Positions 22,746 to 34,434 of a stretch of DNA of 64,000 nt are shown here, in pieces. The DNA comes from Labia minor. Lineage: Eukaryota > Arthropoda > Insecta > Dermaptera > Spongiphoridae. The notes beneath the pieces are model-generated. The model was not told the origin of the DNA and ran no database searches. It saw only the letters and a list, made by a program, of their open reading frames with translations. The stretch is from contig OY720346.1 in assembly GCA_963082975.1 (NCBI GenBank), positions 34,499,787-34,563,786 of the forward strand, given 5' to 3'. Position 1 is the stretch's first letter. Every line of letters begins with the position of its first letter. The position numbers were made by a program, and so were the translations under genes.

Positions 22746-23050
22746 CTTTAGAGGGAAAAATATGAAAACGTGGTAGGTAATGACCCTCTTCCGGATTTGC
22801 TATATTTCTCAAAAGTTGATAGAAAACTACGAATTTTGAATAATGCCCGTGTACTAAATTTCATTATTATAGCTCAAACCGTTTTTGCATAATCTTGTCT
22901 ACATACACACACATAAACACATACATTTTTCTCAACCTTAGTGAAAATCATTCAAGGACCTTCAAAACGTATAAAAACATCAAAATCTTTACATCCAAAA
23001 TTTTCGTGTTCGCAATACTATCTTTGGCGGGATAGTGAAAAATTGAAAAA

Positions 23051-24360
23051 ATTAAATTTTCTATAAAGAGAAGTAAGCTCCTTCAATTGTTCATTGCACT
23101 ATTGTCAATGTATTAAATTGAAAAATATTGAAAGGAAAGTTGGTGGTCTGAGTTAATTAAATGTTGTGAATCTTATCCATAATTTTATTTGAATTTTAAT
23201 TTACTATAAATTAAGAAAATATCTTTAATTTATCTAAAAATTTTTACTATTTTTAATTGATCATTAAATAATTAATTTTTTAAAATAAACAGTCAGTATC
23301 TAGATCGAGATTATCTATTTTCTATACTTATAATATTTTATGATATTATATACTTATGCATTGATTAAAAATATTTTTTTTTATCTATAGTGTTATATAT
23401 ATTTTTAATTATATTTAGAAATATACTTACCAGTAGATATACTTTGATTTTATTATTGTTGTACATTCATTTTGTTAAATGAATTCTGATGTTGTTATTG
23501 TTGCTGCTGCTGTTTTTCTCATTTTATTTGAAATTCAAATAAATTGATCCGAAAACGAAATATAAATTTATACATGAGTGATTTCAACCCAATGGAATAT
23601 AAAGTATTAGGAGGGTCACTAGGAAAAGCCTTTAGGCTTTTTATTGAATCCCCCAAAAAGAGGGATTCTCCAATGACAAATAGGAAAAAATGAAAATAAA
23701 AAAAATATTGAATTTTATAATGAAATATAAAATTTAAAGAGGATTCTGAGAAATGACAATTTATTCTATATTGAATAATTTAATATAATATTATACAAAT
23801 ATATTATATGAATTTTGATTTAAAATATTTTTAGAATACACATAAACATGTAAGCATTATGAAGATTAGATAAATGCCATTATTTTTTCTTGTTAGTGTA
23901 GAATCAAATCATCACACAGTACACGATCTCATAAATATGTTCAATTTCTTAAATTCTTTGTGTATATATAGGTAGTTTTTTTATTTTATAATGATAAATT
24001 ATGCAAACCAATCATAAGCAAATATAAAGATTTAACAAATTATTTATTTATGAATTAACAAAATTGAAATTAAATTTATTTTTATATAGGATATATATGT
24101 ATATAAATTGAAATATTTGTGATGATTCTATAAATTTTTGTCATTTTTGGATATTTACAAATTTGATATAAAATAGTAGAGGTAGATAGTGATAAACTGC
24201 GCGTTGGCATGATTTAGGAAATCAATGATGGAGATCCAAAATTTGAAGTTTTTTAAAATAAATGATAAATAAATAGTTCACTTTATAGTTATAAAACAAT
24301 AAGTATATAAAATTATTTTTAACCTTATCAAATATAATTTTTAAATTAAATAATTAATCC
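23051..24360. other. AT-rich non-coding DNA with tandem hairpins
   Basis: AT-rich. Two adjacent perfect hairpins lie at 23624-23641 and 23646-23668. A donor-like GTAAGTAT occurs on the minus strand near 23422-23429. No gene is visible. Confidence 0.5.
23624..23668. other. Two adjacent perfect stem-loops
   Basis: First stem AAAAGCC/GGCTTTT with a 4-base loop. Five bases later comes GAATCCC/GGGATTC with a 9-base loop. Perfect 7-bp stems in tandem are unusual for the local AT-rich background, but function is unknown. Confidence 0.5.
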
Positions 24361-24383
24361 TTTTTTTATTTTTTCAGGTAAGT
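24361..24383 (+). promoter_or_regulatory. Juxtaposed splice acceptor/donor, recursive splice site candidate
   Basis: A 14-base pyrimidine-dominated run is followed by CAG at 24375-24377 and, immediately, GTAAGT at 24378-24383. This is the zero-length-exon signature (Y-tract, CAG, GTAAGT) of recursive splice sites described in long fly and vertebrate introns. AT-rich sequence upstream offers possible branch points. If used, the window lies in a long intron of a + strand gene. Confidence 0.45.
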
Positions 24384-24851
24384 TCCGATCAAATATTTTA
24401 CAGTAATGTAAGTATAATCTATTTATTTACATATATATATTTATGTTGTAGTGTAATTTAAACTTTTCATTTTTATAAAATTTAAATTTTTAAAAAAATG
24501 TGCAAAAATTCTCTTATTTAGATTGTTTTATTGGTCACTTTTTGTGTTAAAGAAAAATATTTGTATTCATCTCACTATAAATTTTTATTCTTTTCAACAT
24601 CAGTTAAAAAAATGATAGTTTGATAATCGATCATGTTTAAATGATTCTAAAAAATTTGTATATTAATTTTTTAGATCTATATAGTTTATTAAGAAAAAAT
24701 TAAGCAGATAATATTATTTTTCAGGAATAAAAAATAGATCTTATCTAAACTTACTTAAAAATAAATGTTGTATGAATATAACAAATATTTTAGACATTTA
24801 TATCAATGGCAAAGAAAATGATGAAATATTTGAGAGAAACAGGATTTTGTA
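24384..24851. other. AT-rich non-coding DNA
   Basis: AT-rich; no gene or repeat identified. Confidence 0.5.
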
Positions 24852-26544
24852 ATAGGTGTACAACTTTGCTTCCGCCGTTTTCCAATAGATGGTTTTAACT
24901 GTAAGTGGTGATCGAAATAAATAGATCGGATATGTCATACAATAAGCTTAGGCATTTGCAAACATAATGGCGTTGAAATATTAGTCGATTTGTGTCTGCA
25001 TTATAAAGTAATTCTTGATGAAAAATGTCAACTTACGTGCCAAATTTTCGTCATTTGCGGAAGATTTTAATTATCTACTTTAATATGAACAAATCTGCGG
25101 CCTATCGAATGTTCTCAAATATCTATGTGAGGCCGTTATTAGTGAAAGAAGGTGCCGAAAGTGGATTCAACATTTTAAGAATGGTGATTTTGATGTCGAA
25201 GACCGGCCTGGTGGAAGAAAGAAGGTTTTCGAAGATGTAGAATTAGAGGCATTGTGTCAAACGTAAAAAGAATTGGTAGGATTATTGCGAGTGGCTTTAA
25301 CAAGCCATTTCAAAACGCCTAAAAGTCATGGGAATGATTTAGAAACAAAGAAATTAGATACCGTACTAGTTGAAGTCGAGAAATGTTGAACGTCATTTGT
25401 TTGCTTGTGAACAGCTGCTTGCAAGGCAAAACATAAGGAATTTTTGCATCATATTGTGACTGGAGACAAAATACGGGGGCATTATGATAATTCCAAGCGC
25501 AGGAAGACTTCCAGGCCATACTTCCATGTCGCCAGCCAAACGGCTCCAAAGTCATGCTCTGTATTGGGTGGGATCAGTTGGCGTAGTGCAGAGGTTCTTA
25601 AACTTATGTACTCCGCGGACCCCCACTTGGAGAAATTTTTTTTGACGGACCCCATCCCAACTTTAGGTACTTTACGTCATTTTATTAGTTAATTTCTGGC
25701 TTACGATCTCATAAGAACAAGGATATATGTTGAATATTTCTAACAGTGATTGGTGAATAACGATTTTTTTGCATATTGTAGAACACATTTTATTAGAAAT
25801 TATATTGAAGAAAGAAAATTCAGCTAAATATGAAGATGGAAACGGTAGCAATAGTTTTCTTGCACATTTCGTTGAATTTTGGTATTTGATCTCTGTTTCC
25901 TCACAAAGCCATGCCATCGCTCCTTTTATATTAAATAAAGTTTTAACTGACTCATCATTTTCTCGTGTACCTGTACGATGGCTTTGCGGACCCCCAGTAG
26001 AGTCTTCGCGGACCCCCAGGGGTCCGCGGACCACAGTTTAAGAACCTCTGGCGTAGTGTATTATGAGCTACTAAAATCGACTACAGGCGATCTGTATCGA
26101 AAGAAATGGATGCGTTTGAGTCGAGCACTAAAAGACAAATGGTTTCAATACAACGATAGACACGAAAAAGTAATTTTGCAGTATGATAATAATGCCTGAC
26201 CCCATGACGCAAAACCCGTCAAAACATATTATGAAAACGTTGAAATGAAAAGTACTACTCCACCTTCCGTATTCTTCAGACATTGCTCCCTCTGACTGAT
26301 TTCGAACTGGTTGACCAGCACTTCTGTTCTTAGGAAGAAGTGAAAAATTGGATCGATTCATGGATTGTCTCATAAGAAGACCAATTTTTTCTACGTGGGA
26401 TTCGTATGCTGCCCGAAAGATGGGAGAAAGTAGTGGCCAGCATTGGACAATATTTTGAATCATAAATGTATAACCAGTTTTTCATAATAAAGCCTCGTCT
26501 TTCAAAAAAAAAAAAAAACGGCTGAAGCAAAGTTGTACACCCAA
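24852..26544 (+). mobile_element. Mariner element interrupted by a hAT MITE
   Basis: Terminal inverted repeats, ATAGGTGTACAACTTTGCTT at the left and its near-inverse at the right, are flanked by TA. Without the insert the element is about 1.2 kb, close to a full mariner. It encodes mariner transposase blocks in order: HFKNGDFDVEDRPGG-like sequence of the DNA-binding region; VSKRLKVMGM; the first catalytic aspartate in VTGD; LLKS..TGDLYRK; the second in LQYDNN; the third in SSDIAPSD; and a C-terminal NWIDSW and PERWEKVVA-like tail. Several stops and frame slips make it inactive. The short open frames in 25025-26530 are pieces of it or shadows. Confidence 0.9.
25589..26050. mobile_element. hAT-type MITE nested in mariner (462 bp)
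   Basis: Perfect 16-bp inverted ends CAGAGGTTCTTAAACT, subterminal CCGCGGACCCC blocks, and a perfect 8-bp target duplication GCGTAGTG (25581-25588 and 26051-26058). These are textbook hAT features. The host sequence on both sides is mariner transposase, so the insertion boundary is independently confirmed. Frames inside it (25672-26034, 25769-26041) are not recognisable and likely meaningless. Confidence 0.92.
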
Positions 26545-27104
26545 TACATAGAATGGATTAAGACCAAAGAAATGGAATAGGAAGATAAAAAAAGGAATAC
26601 CCACTCATAAATAAATAAAAGTATTAATATGAAGAGGTAGAAGAAGAAGATAATAATAACCTTTCTATTAGTCTGAAAGTGTCTTCCTGAAAGCAAAATT
26701 TGGATAATGTTCCATTCACATATCTAAAACTCGAGCGTTATCATTTGTCATCATTTTAAACCGATTTCCTACAAAGTAAAAAGAAAAAAAATGAAATTGT
26801 TAATTAGATGAAACATTTTCTTAGATATTATCGAGAAATATTCTTATTTTATATTTTAAATTATATTACTAAAAATAAAAGGAAAACAAATGAAAGGGAA
26901 TTTGAAAGAAATAAAAAATGATAATCTTTAAGGGAAATCGTTATCCAAAACTTGAAATTATAAAAGAGAATTGGCTGATAAAGTAGAAAAATAATAATAA
27001 TAATAAAATTGTCGTACAATATTATTTTATTCTTTTTTTTTGAATGTGTGAGTAGGATGGGTGTAATGTGGGGATGGAGAAAATAATAATATCTCTATCC
27101 CCTA
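26545..27104. other. AT-rich non-coding DNA
   Basis: AT-rich with poly-A and AAT runs. No gene is visible. Confidence 0.5.
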
Positions 27105-27480
27105 TTTGAAAACTAAACTTTGGTCATATCCAATGAACGTACCACGCTTGTAATAAAAATCCCTTCATTTTCAACTCCATCTACAAGCGAGTTGTACTAT
27201 ATACTCAACCTCCCTCCCTCGTGTTCTCCCCCTCCTCCTGTACGAGTAGTAAAAGTCATAAAGTCACCATTCGAACGGAACGAAAAAATAAACTCAGCTT
27301 CCAGGGAGGGTGTGGGTGTACCACCCCTATAAAAGAGGAGGCTCTAGTGACGCTTAATGTGTTTTTGTTATCGAAAAGTGGATAGAATAAAGCTATCCCC
27401 CACCATCACTACCACCACCATCCCCATACAACTTTCTTCCAAGCCTGATGACATCTCGAAAGTCGTTAATTGCCTCAGCT
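27105..27480 (+). promoter_or_regulatory. GC-raised island with TATA box, promoter candidate
   Basis: One of the most GC-rich non-repeat stretches here. It contains TATAAAAG at 27328-27335 in a GC-rich setting (preceded by CCACCCC), as in TATA-type polymerase II promoters. A start would be expected near 27360 on the + strand. CCT and CAC tracts follow. No convincing coding exon follows within the window, and the 70-residue frame 27120-27332 has no domain. Either a promoter of a non-coding or distantly spliced transcript, or an enhancer. Confidence 0.3.
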
Positions 27481-27498
27481 ATAACTAAGTTTTAAAAG

Positions 27499-27532
27499 CT
27501 TCTTCTTCTTCTTCTTCTTTTGCTTCTTCTTC
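27499..27532. repeat. (CTT)n trinucleotide repeat
   Basis: Run of ttc units with one interruption (ttttgc). Confidence 0.85.
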
Positions 27533-27821
27533 ATAATATAATAAAACAGAAAAAAAATCGTTTACAAGATGCTGACTTGATTGGAGAATCCCAAATAATA
27601 ATTCCATCCCTAACTATTTATCTTCATTCTAAAAAACTTATAGTTTTATTTTTTGATCTTATAAGTATATGATAGAACCATGAATTGAAAAACTTTCAGG
27701 AAAAATTGTTATAAAATAAAAATTGATGGTCCCTTTAATACAAATAATTTAATTTCTGAATCATTATAATCCCATAAATATGTGGTAAATATGTATTATT
27801 TCATAAATCTCTAAATATTTA

Positions 27822-27937
27822 CAGCCGAAATCATAAACAATTTAAACAAATGTTTAAATTTTTAGAAAAAGTTTGTATCTTTCTAAAAAGAGTTATATTT
27901 CTTAAACTGTTGTTTAAATTATTTATGATTTCGGCTG
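27822..27937. mobile_element. Hairpin MITE of Tc1/mariner type (116 bp)
   Basis: Inverted arms beginning CAGCCGAAATCATAAACAAT pair over about 28 bp with one mismatch. The symmetry runs about 10 bases further on each side, through the flanking TA (27820-27821 and 27938-27939). Such small near-palindromic TA-inserted units are typical Tc1/mariner MITEs. No coding capacity. Confidence 0.75.
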
Positions 27938-27939
27938 TA

Positions 27940-28986
27940 AATATTTAGTTCACAAAATAGGCCCTAAATGTAGAATTTTAAAATCTGATCAATGTAATCT
28001 TTTTTTAATATATAAATGCTTTTTTTTGGATTTTTCATGTCAAACATAGAGAAAGTCCCCTATGTATATTTGAGCCTTAACATGAAAATCTTTTAGATCT
28101 ATATGTTTACAATGATATGTATACAGAATTAATCTAAATGTTATAAGAGATTTTAAACAAAATTTATATTTAATCTAGAATAAGAATGAAGACAAGTTCG
28201 GTTAATAAATAAGAGGTTTTCGTAAATGTAAATTAAAAGAATCATAATTTAATTTTAGAAATTTTAATTATTTTTATTGAAAGTTTTGTTTCTTTTGAAA
28301 TAAATAAAATTAATTAAATAAAGTTTCAAAATAATAATAATTATATTGTTATATCTTCTATATAAATAGTTTCTAAATTATAAATAATTTTAAAAAAAAA
28401 TTATTCTATAATTCTACACAGATATATTAATAGATCAATTAAAATTGATTAAAGTGCCATTATATTCGGTAATATAATATATACAAATTTGAATTTATAT
28501 TATGGTATCTTCATTAAAATTTGTGTGTGTGTGTGTGTGTGACCCTGTATATTCATTCATTCCGTTTAACAAATTATTCGTATCCAATTTATTATATGAC
28601 TTTAACTAGATAATAGTATTTTTTTATTTCGTGGTTCATTTCGTCACGATTCTAATGTAATATTAATTTATTTATTTTTATTTGATTGTTCTACTCGAAA
28701 TTTATTATCATTAAATGATCAATTTAATTCTATGTTAGTAAAAGTGATTAAAAAATAACCGTTAAACAATTATTATAGATTGCTATTTTTCAAAAGATTG
28801 TTTTTTTGTTTTTTTGTTTTTGTAATTTTCACAAAAACAGGTAAGAAATTGTTATTAATAAATTATTATAATTATGTTTAAATTTAATATTTATTTAATT
28901 TATATATATAATTTTAAATATTATTTGATAATTATTTTATAAACTATAAATAAAATATTTATGTTTTCAAAATTAAATTTAAATTC
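27940..28986. other. AT desert with (GT)n
   Basis: AT-rich; (GT)n at 28521-28541. A weaker AG/GTAAGA junction lies at 28840/28841 downstream of a T-rich run. No gene is visible. Confidence 0.5.
28521..28541. repeat. (GT)n microsatellite
   Basis: About ten uninterrupted GT units. Confidence 0.9.
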
Positions 28987-29432
28987 ATCTATCGATTTAT
29001 CTCTGTGGCTTTAAAAACTTCTTGACTGAAGCAACCATATTTCTCCAAATGTCGCTATCCTGAGTCACAACCATCTAAATACTACCCTCTCCCATCTCCC
29101 TCACGTCTTCTTACATTGTCCACTCACTGCGTCCTTGGTCTTCCAAGGGTACGTTTCCCAATCGGTGTCCTCACCAATATATTTTTCGCCATTTCCTCTT
29201 CCATTCTAGTCACCTGCCCTGCATATCGCAGCCTTCTCGATTGTACAACCCTAACTATGTCTGGAGATGCATAGAGGTCATGCAATTCCTCGTTATGGAG
29301 TCTCCGCCACATTCCCATATGTCATCCTCTTTCTTTAGCCCATAAATGATGTGAAGAATCCTATTCTCTCAAATATTGTAAATTTACTCTCCTAAGATCA
29401 TAGACCATGCCTCATAATACAACCGGCAAAAT
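28987..29432 (-). mobile_element. RTE-type LINE, 3' end, 5'-truncated (copy 3)
   Basis: On the minus strand it encodes the RTE C-terminal region: a degraded version of the GCEAWSMTLGDES block, then EWRRLHNEELHDLYASPDIV, RRLRYAGQVTRM and GKRTLGRPRTQ. It ends in the family's CACAGAGATA tail and a GATA-like repeat. The clearest open stretch is 29124-29318. No endonuclease or RT core is present. Confidence 0.8.
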
Positions 29433-30484
29433 AATTTTAAATTCAAATTCAAATAGTAATTAATTAAAAAAGTATTGAAAATGAATATAATAAAATTACA
29501 ACAAAAAAAACAAAACAAACATTTATTATTTTACTTATATATATTGTTTATCAAGGTAATGTTTAAATCAAAAGATTATGTTTTGAAAATTACATTTAAA
29601 AATATTGGTAAAAAATTGTTTTAATTTACTAATAAATACAATTATAATACATATCCGGGGCTTGATTTAAATGATTAAAAAACTTATTTAAGCTTTCTTC
29701 TAAATGTTTGATTTTTAATCCTTTCCAAAATGATTCAAATAATCAAATATTAAATTTTCTAATTTATTTGGATATAAATATGCTAATTTTAAATTTGAAT
29801 ATTTGCATAATCAAAAAAAAAAAAGGAAAAATCTTCGTCAGGGTAAATAATTACTTTACATACTTTACAATACCTACTTAAATGCATATATGCACGCATA
29901 TACAATACATATTTACTTAATGTTTTTATTTTACAATAAAGATGAAGTATAATAAGTATAATATGTATGCAAAACATGAATGATAATGAATTATTTAAGC
30001 TATAAAAATGCTATTCTATTCTTTTTATCTCAAATATATATATATATATATGTATATGTATGTGTATATATTTTATTATAATGCGTTCTTTACAATATTT
30101 TTAAATTAAGAAATTATGAATTTATTAAGTGGGTGATGTTACAAAAATGTTGAAAGTAGATATTAAAATTTAATTAATTATTAATTTTAATAAACACTGT
30201 TTTAACTTAACATTAAAAAAAAACAGTGAAATGATTTTTAATTAATTTAGAAAAATTAACTTTTCTCAACTTGTTTTTAATAAGGCCTCCAAAAGGTTTA
30301 TATATATATATATATATAAATGTAAATATTTAATTAAAATATTTGAATTTTAGATTTATTTGTATGAAGATTTAAAATTACACAAATTCCAATTCCAATT
30401 TTTTTTAAGTTCTGTCAATAATTTTAATCTTCAAATTTTCATTTTATATTATACCAATTGTGATTATATTGTAATCCATATTTA
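29433..30484. other. AT desert
   Basis: AT-rich with (TA)n near 30037-30054 and 30300-30318. No gene is visible. Confidence 0.5.
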
Positions 30485-31015
30485 AATAAGCTGGAGTGTC
30501 TCCACTCGACTATCTCGCAATTTGCTTTGGATTAAATAACATAATATATTATATTTAAATTAAATTTAATTAATTAAAAATTATAAATAATAAATATTAA
30601 ACCAGCGCATGTTTGGCTTTTTATTGATGGCACCATGGCACGTGTTGGCGCTTGAGATTTGCAATGTTAAAAAATTATTCTGGTACTTTCAGCGATTCAA
30701 TCAAGCTGAAATTCTATATATATCAGTTTTATACAATTTTTAATCATGTCAAAAATTATCAAACATATATCTTTATTTTTACGGTCACTTTAGAGGAAAA
30801 AAAATCAAAACGTTGTAAGTAATGACCCTCTTCCGGTTGAGCTACATTTCTCAAAAGTTGATAGAAAACTATGAATTTTGAATAATGTCCATGTACCAAA
30901 TTTCATCATTCTAGCTCAAACCGTTTTTGCGTAATCTTGTTTACATACATACACACACACACACATCCACACACACAGACATTTTTCTCAACCTTACGAG
31001 ATAGTAAAAAGTATA
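30485..31015 (+). repeat. Dispersed repeat family A, uninterrupted copy
   Basis: The most complete copy in the window. It begins AATAAGCTGGAGTGTCTCCA (a GAGTG/CACTC hairpin) and ACTATCTCGCAATTT. It continues through the CAGCGCATGTTTGGC, GTAATGACCCTCTTCCGG, CAAAAGTTGATAG and CTCAAACCGTTTTTGCG blocks and a CA tract, and ends near ACGAGATAGTAAAAA. It lacks the SINE and MITE seen in the copy at 22009-23050 and serves as their empty-site reference. Confidence 0.75.
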
Positions 31016-31714
31016 AAATTTGATATTTATAGGAGTGTATAGATTTAGGTCCAAAAAGATTAGGAATAACTTTAGGCTCTTCCTTAAGAGAAATAAAACA
31101 ATCACATTGAAATTTTTATATTTTGAAATCTGCTAGTTATTTATTAAAAAAAAAATATAAAATAAAAATTATTAATTATTTATGCATTAGATAAATGAGA
31201 AGTATAGATACTAAATTTGATATTTCTATTTAAATAATAGAATAGAATAGATAAATTTGATATATATTTTAAACACTGTCTTTATAAGTATAATAAATAT
31301 AATAAAAAATTTGTGAGTGAATTCTATTATTAAAATTAGTTTTCTAAATTATAAGGAGAGTGTTTTAAATATTATACTTAATCAAATCTATTTTAATAAA
31401 ATCAATCTTATCTTTCTATCCTCGTAATTAAATCAATCAAAAGAACTGAAATTAGACTCTTATTATAAATATATTTTTTTTTTGTATAATATAATGATTT
31501 ATAAATAAATATTATAATTTAATCAAGAAATAAACCCTCTAGGTTTATTTCAATTAAAATATTTAAATTGGAAATTTATATATTCACATAATTTCAAAAA
31601 ATTATAATTGTAAATAAATTTCCAATTATTTTTTTTTTAATTGATTGAAAAAATTATGTTGAAATACCGAAAAGTTATATTTATAATAAAAAGATAGAAA
31701 AAAAAAGCAATGAA
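31016..31714. other. AT desert
   Basis: AT-rich; no gene or repeat identified. Confidence 0.5.
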
Positions 31715-32155
31715 GTGATAGACAGATGAGAGTCGCGCGTGTATGAATTCAAGCACGCTTCCAATTACGCAATGTTCATTTGGCGTTAATTCATGTGCGT
31801 GTGTATAAAATGAAAGAGAGGGAGAGGGAAATATTTCCATATGTATATATACAGTGCGTCGAACTGGTTTTCGATGGTGGCCCCCGTTGCCAAGGTGAAC
31901 CTCTCATCTTTAGACCACCCTCTCTCCCTCCACTCCACCCAACCGCTTACCCCCCACCTATCCACTCTCTCTCAAAAAGAGTGAGATGGAGAAGGGGAAG
32001 GGGGCATTCAAAGTATGTCCGGCACCGAATGGATAAATGTTGTATATAAAGATGTGGATGATGATGATGAGTGGCGCTGCGTTAAAGGTGAAAAGACCCT
32101 AAGGGCGCGAAGATCCTTTGAACCCGGTAGCTGACGTTTCAACAAAAAAAAAAAA
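31715..32155 (+). promoter_or_regulatory. GC-raised island ending in a poly-A run
   Basis: Mixed to GC-rich composition with CGCGCG, CT-rich and GA-rich segments, a GATGAT run and, from about 32075, a block leading into 12 A residues (32143 onward). The last part could be the 3' end of a short retroelement. The 89-residue frame 31780-32049 is proline- and basic-rich but has no domain. I cannot decide between regulatory DNA and a degraded exon. Confidence 0.25.
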
Positions 32156-32784
32156 GAATAATAATATTCAATGACATATTCATATTTTTATTTATCTTGA
32201 CCGCCACTTTATTTACTTTAAAAATTAAAATGCAAAGAAATTATTCATATACTCTGGTAATTAATTAAAGATTTTATTTTGTTTATTCATTAATAAGAAA
32301 CTACCATAAGACTGCCACTGAAAAGCTAAATAAATATTTATTAATAATAATAATAATATTAAATTAGTTTAATAAAAGATATTATTAGATAATTGCTAAT
32401 GTCATTTGTATTTTAAAAAATTTCTAAAAATTAATTAATAAAAGAACAAAGAATAAATAAATATATATATATTAGTAATTTAATAAAAAAAATCAACACG
32501 AAAATAGATAAAAAGAAAACATAAAATTAACTAATTAAAATTTATAAGAATTAACAAAAAACGACAAAGCATATTAAAAAATTTCAAATATTTTAGAGAA
32601 AAAATAATAATAATAATTACCAAGCCGATTTTTGTTTTTTTTTGAGAGATTAATAAATATATTTTATTAAAATAAATATTTTTAATTTTATTTCGAAATT
32701 AAATAATAAATTTTAACATATTTTAAATATTAAAAAAATTAATACAATATCAATTAATAAAAGATTGGCAAGAGGCAAATTTCA
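32156..32784. other. AT desert
   Basis: AT-rich; no gene visible. Confidence 0.5.
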
Positions 32785-33010
32785 ATAAGGATGAAGTCAT
32801 TTGTGACGTCATATAAATTTAAATTAAGAAAAAACTAATGAAGATGATTTTTCATCAGGCTGAATCCAATACAGATCAATTTGTCTTTATAAATATTATT
32901 TATGGTGTAAATTACAAAAAAATCCTTGGAGTGGTTAGTTAATAAATTAATTCAAAAATATACAAATACATATATATACAATTTTTAGTAATTTAATAAG
33001 ATGAGATTAA
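32785..33010 (+). repeat. Dispersed repeat family B copy
   Basis: Continuous copy: TGACGTCATATAAATTTAAA, ACTAATGAAGATGATTTTTC, CCAATACAGATCAATTTGTC, TTATAAATATTATTTATGGT, AAAAAAATCCTTGGAGTGG and CAATTTTTAGTAATTTAATA. It serves as the uninterrupted reference for 13478-13890. Confidence 0.7.
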
Positions 33011-34434
33011 TAATAAAAATATATTTAAAATTTAAACCAACAAAAACTCGCTAATAATATAATATAATAATATATTTTTATGATATATTAATATAGAAAA
33101 ATTTCAAAATAATTTATTAACTTCTTTTAACTAAATATTTTGAAACTTGAATCATTAAAATATGTATGCTTACTAATTACTATTAATTTATACTTAAATT
33201 ATTAAAAATTAGTTAAACTCCATAAATGTATTTCTACAAATTAATCTAAAAATTAAATTCTATAACTTCAAACTAATAATAAGATTAATACCTAATGCAA
33301 TTCAATAAATTTTTTACCTATTAGCTTTTATTTTTTAGTTTTATATATAATAAATATTATTAATTTATTTATAGGTAAAATTTAAATAATTATTTAATTG
33401 GAGAAAAAATGTTATTCTAGTCTTAAGGAGTATTAATTAAATAAATGATATTTATATATTACTATTATTTTTTATTTGGATACCAAAAGAATTGTAATTG
33501 TAAAGTAAATATATTAATTTATATGGAGCCCAAAAATTCTACTTAAATCAGAATCAATAAAATGGATATGAATAATTTAACATATATATTTCTATTTTGA
33601 CTTTTTTTTGGCCCTTCAAGCATGATTGAAACAAGTTTCACACGATTTTTACTATACATATATATTTATAATTGTAGCTATCAATTTTATAATATTTTTT
33701 TTTTATATATATTAACTTAAATATTTTTATTCCAAATAATATTTTTTTTAATAGATAAAATTAAATAGTATAAAACTAGATTTAATTTGAAATAAAAAAA
33801 AAAGAAAGAAATTCCGGAATGAATATATAAATCAACGAGTGGTTTGGTTCTTTAAGTTTAGTTAGTTCGTTATACAGTCATTAAACTTTGAAGGTCAGTA
33901 TGATGTTTTATTTATTATTAGCCTTTTAGATTAAATCATGATCAATCTTTGAAAGAGTGAGAGAGAGGAGAACTTAACATTTACAACAGATGGTCCACGA
34001 AAAAGAAAACCATCAATACATTATAAAAATATAAGCCAATAAGAAATAATTAATTTATATTTTTAATTACAACTATAGTAATTTATTTATTTATTTCAAA
34101 AGTATATATATATATATATTCAAAAGTATTATATCACCTCTGAAAATTGAAATCTTTTTACATAATTTAAGTATATTCATAAATAATTCCAATTAGTGTA
34201 ATCATTATTATTATTTTAAATCCAATTGATTCAGTACACGTATAAATTCAAGGTGTCTTCATATAATATATATATATATATATAAAATAATGAATAAATT
34301 GTTCATTACATTTGAATAAGGGCAGAGTTAGGTCAACCGAGTTCCTCACCAAAAATCTATAATTTATTATAATGACCTTATTTATAACATTTATTTATAT
34401 ATCCGTTTAAGCCATCTTACATTGTATATAATTA
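33011..34434. other. AT desert
   Basis: AT-rich throughout. The segment 33864-33900 resembles 5148-5182 (agttcgtta and aaactttgaa blocks). An AG/GTAAAA junction lies near 33374. No gene is visible. Confidence 0.5.

Larger units (their letters stand above)
22009..23050 (+). repeat. Dispersed repeat family A copy carrying two nested insertions
   Basis: The family A order is interrupted twice: by a SINE at 22053-22330 and by a hAT MITE at 22570-22745. That order is a GTATCTCGCAATTT start, the AT-rich spacer, CAGTGCATGTTTGGCTCTTT, the AATTCTATATATAGCAGTTT block, TAATGACCCTCTTCCGG, TCAAAAGTTGATAGAAAACT, CTCAAACCGTTTTTGCATAA, CA dinucleotides and a GCGGGATAGTG end. The copy at 30485-31015 has neither insertion. 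The 5' ACTATCTCGC and 3' GCGGGATAGT are inverted near-matches, so the family may be a TIR element. No coding sequence. Confidence 0.75.

Noticed and set aside
28831-28846. Second recursive splice site (AG/GTAAGA)
   Set aside because: The pyrimidine tract is separated from the AG by an A-rich stretch, so the acceptor is weak. Far less convincing than 24361-24383.
31780-32049. 89-residue proline/arginine-rich frame
   Set aside because: Composition follows CT- and GA-rich tracts; no known domain and no supporting gene structure.
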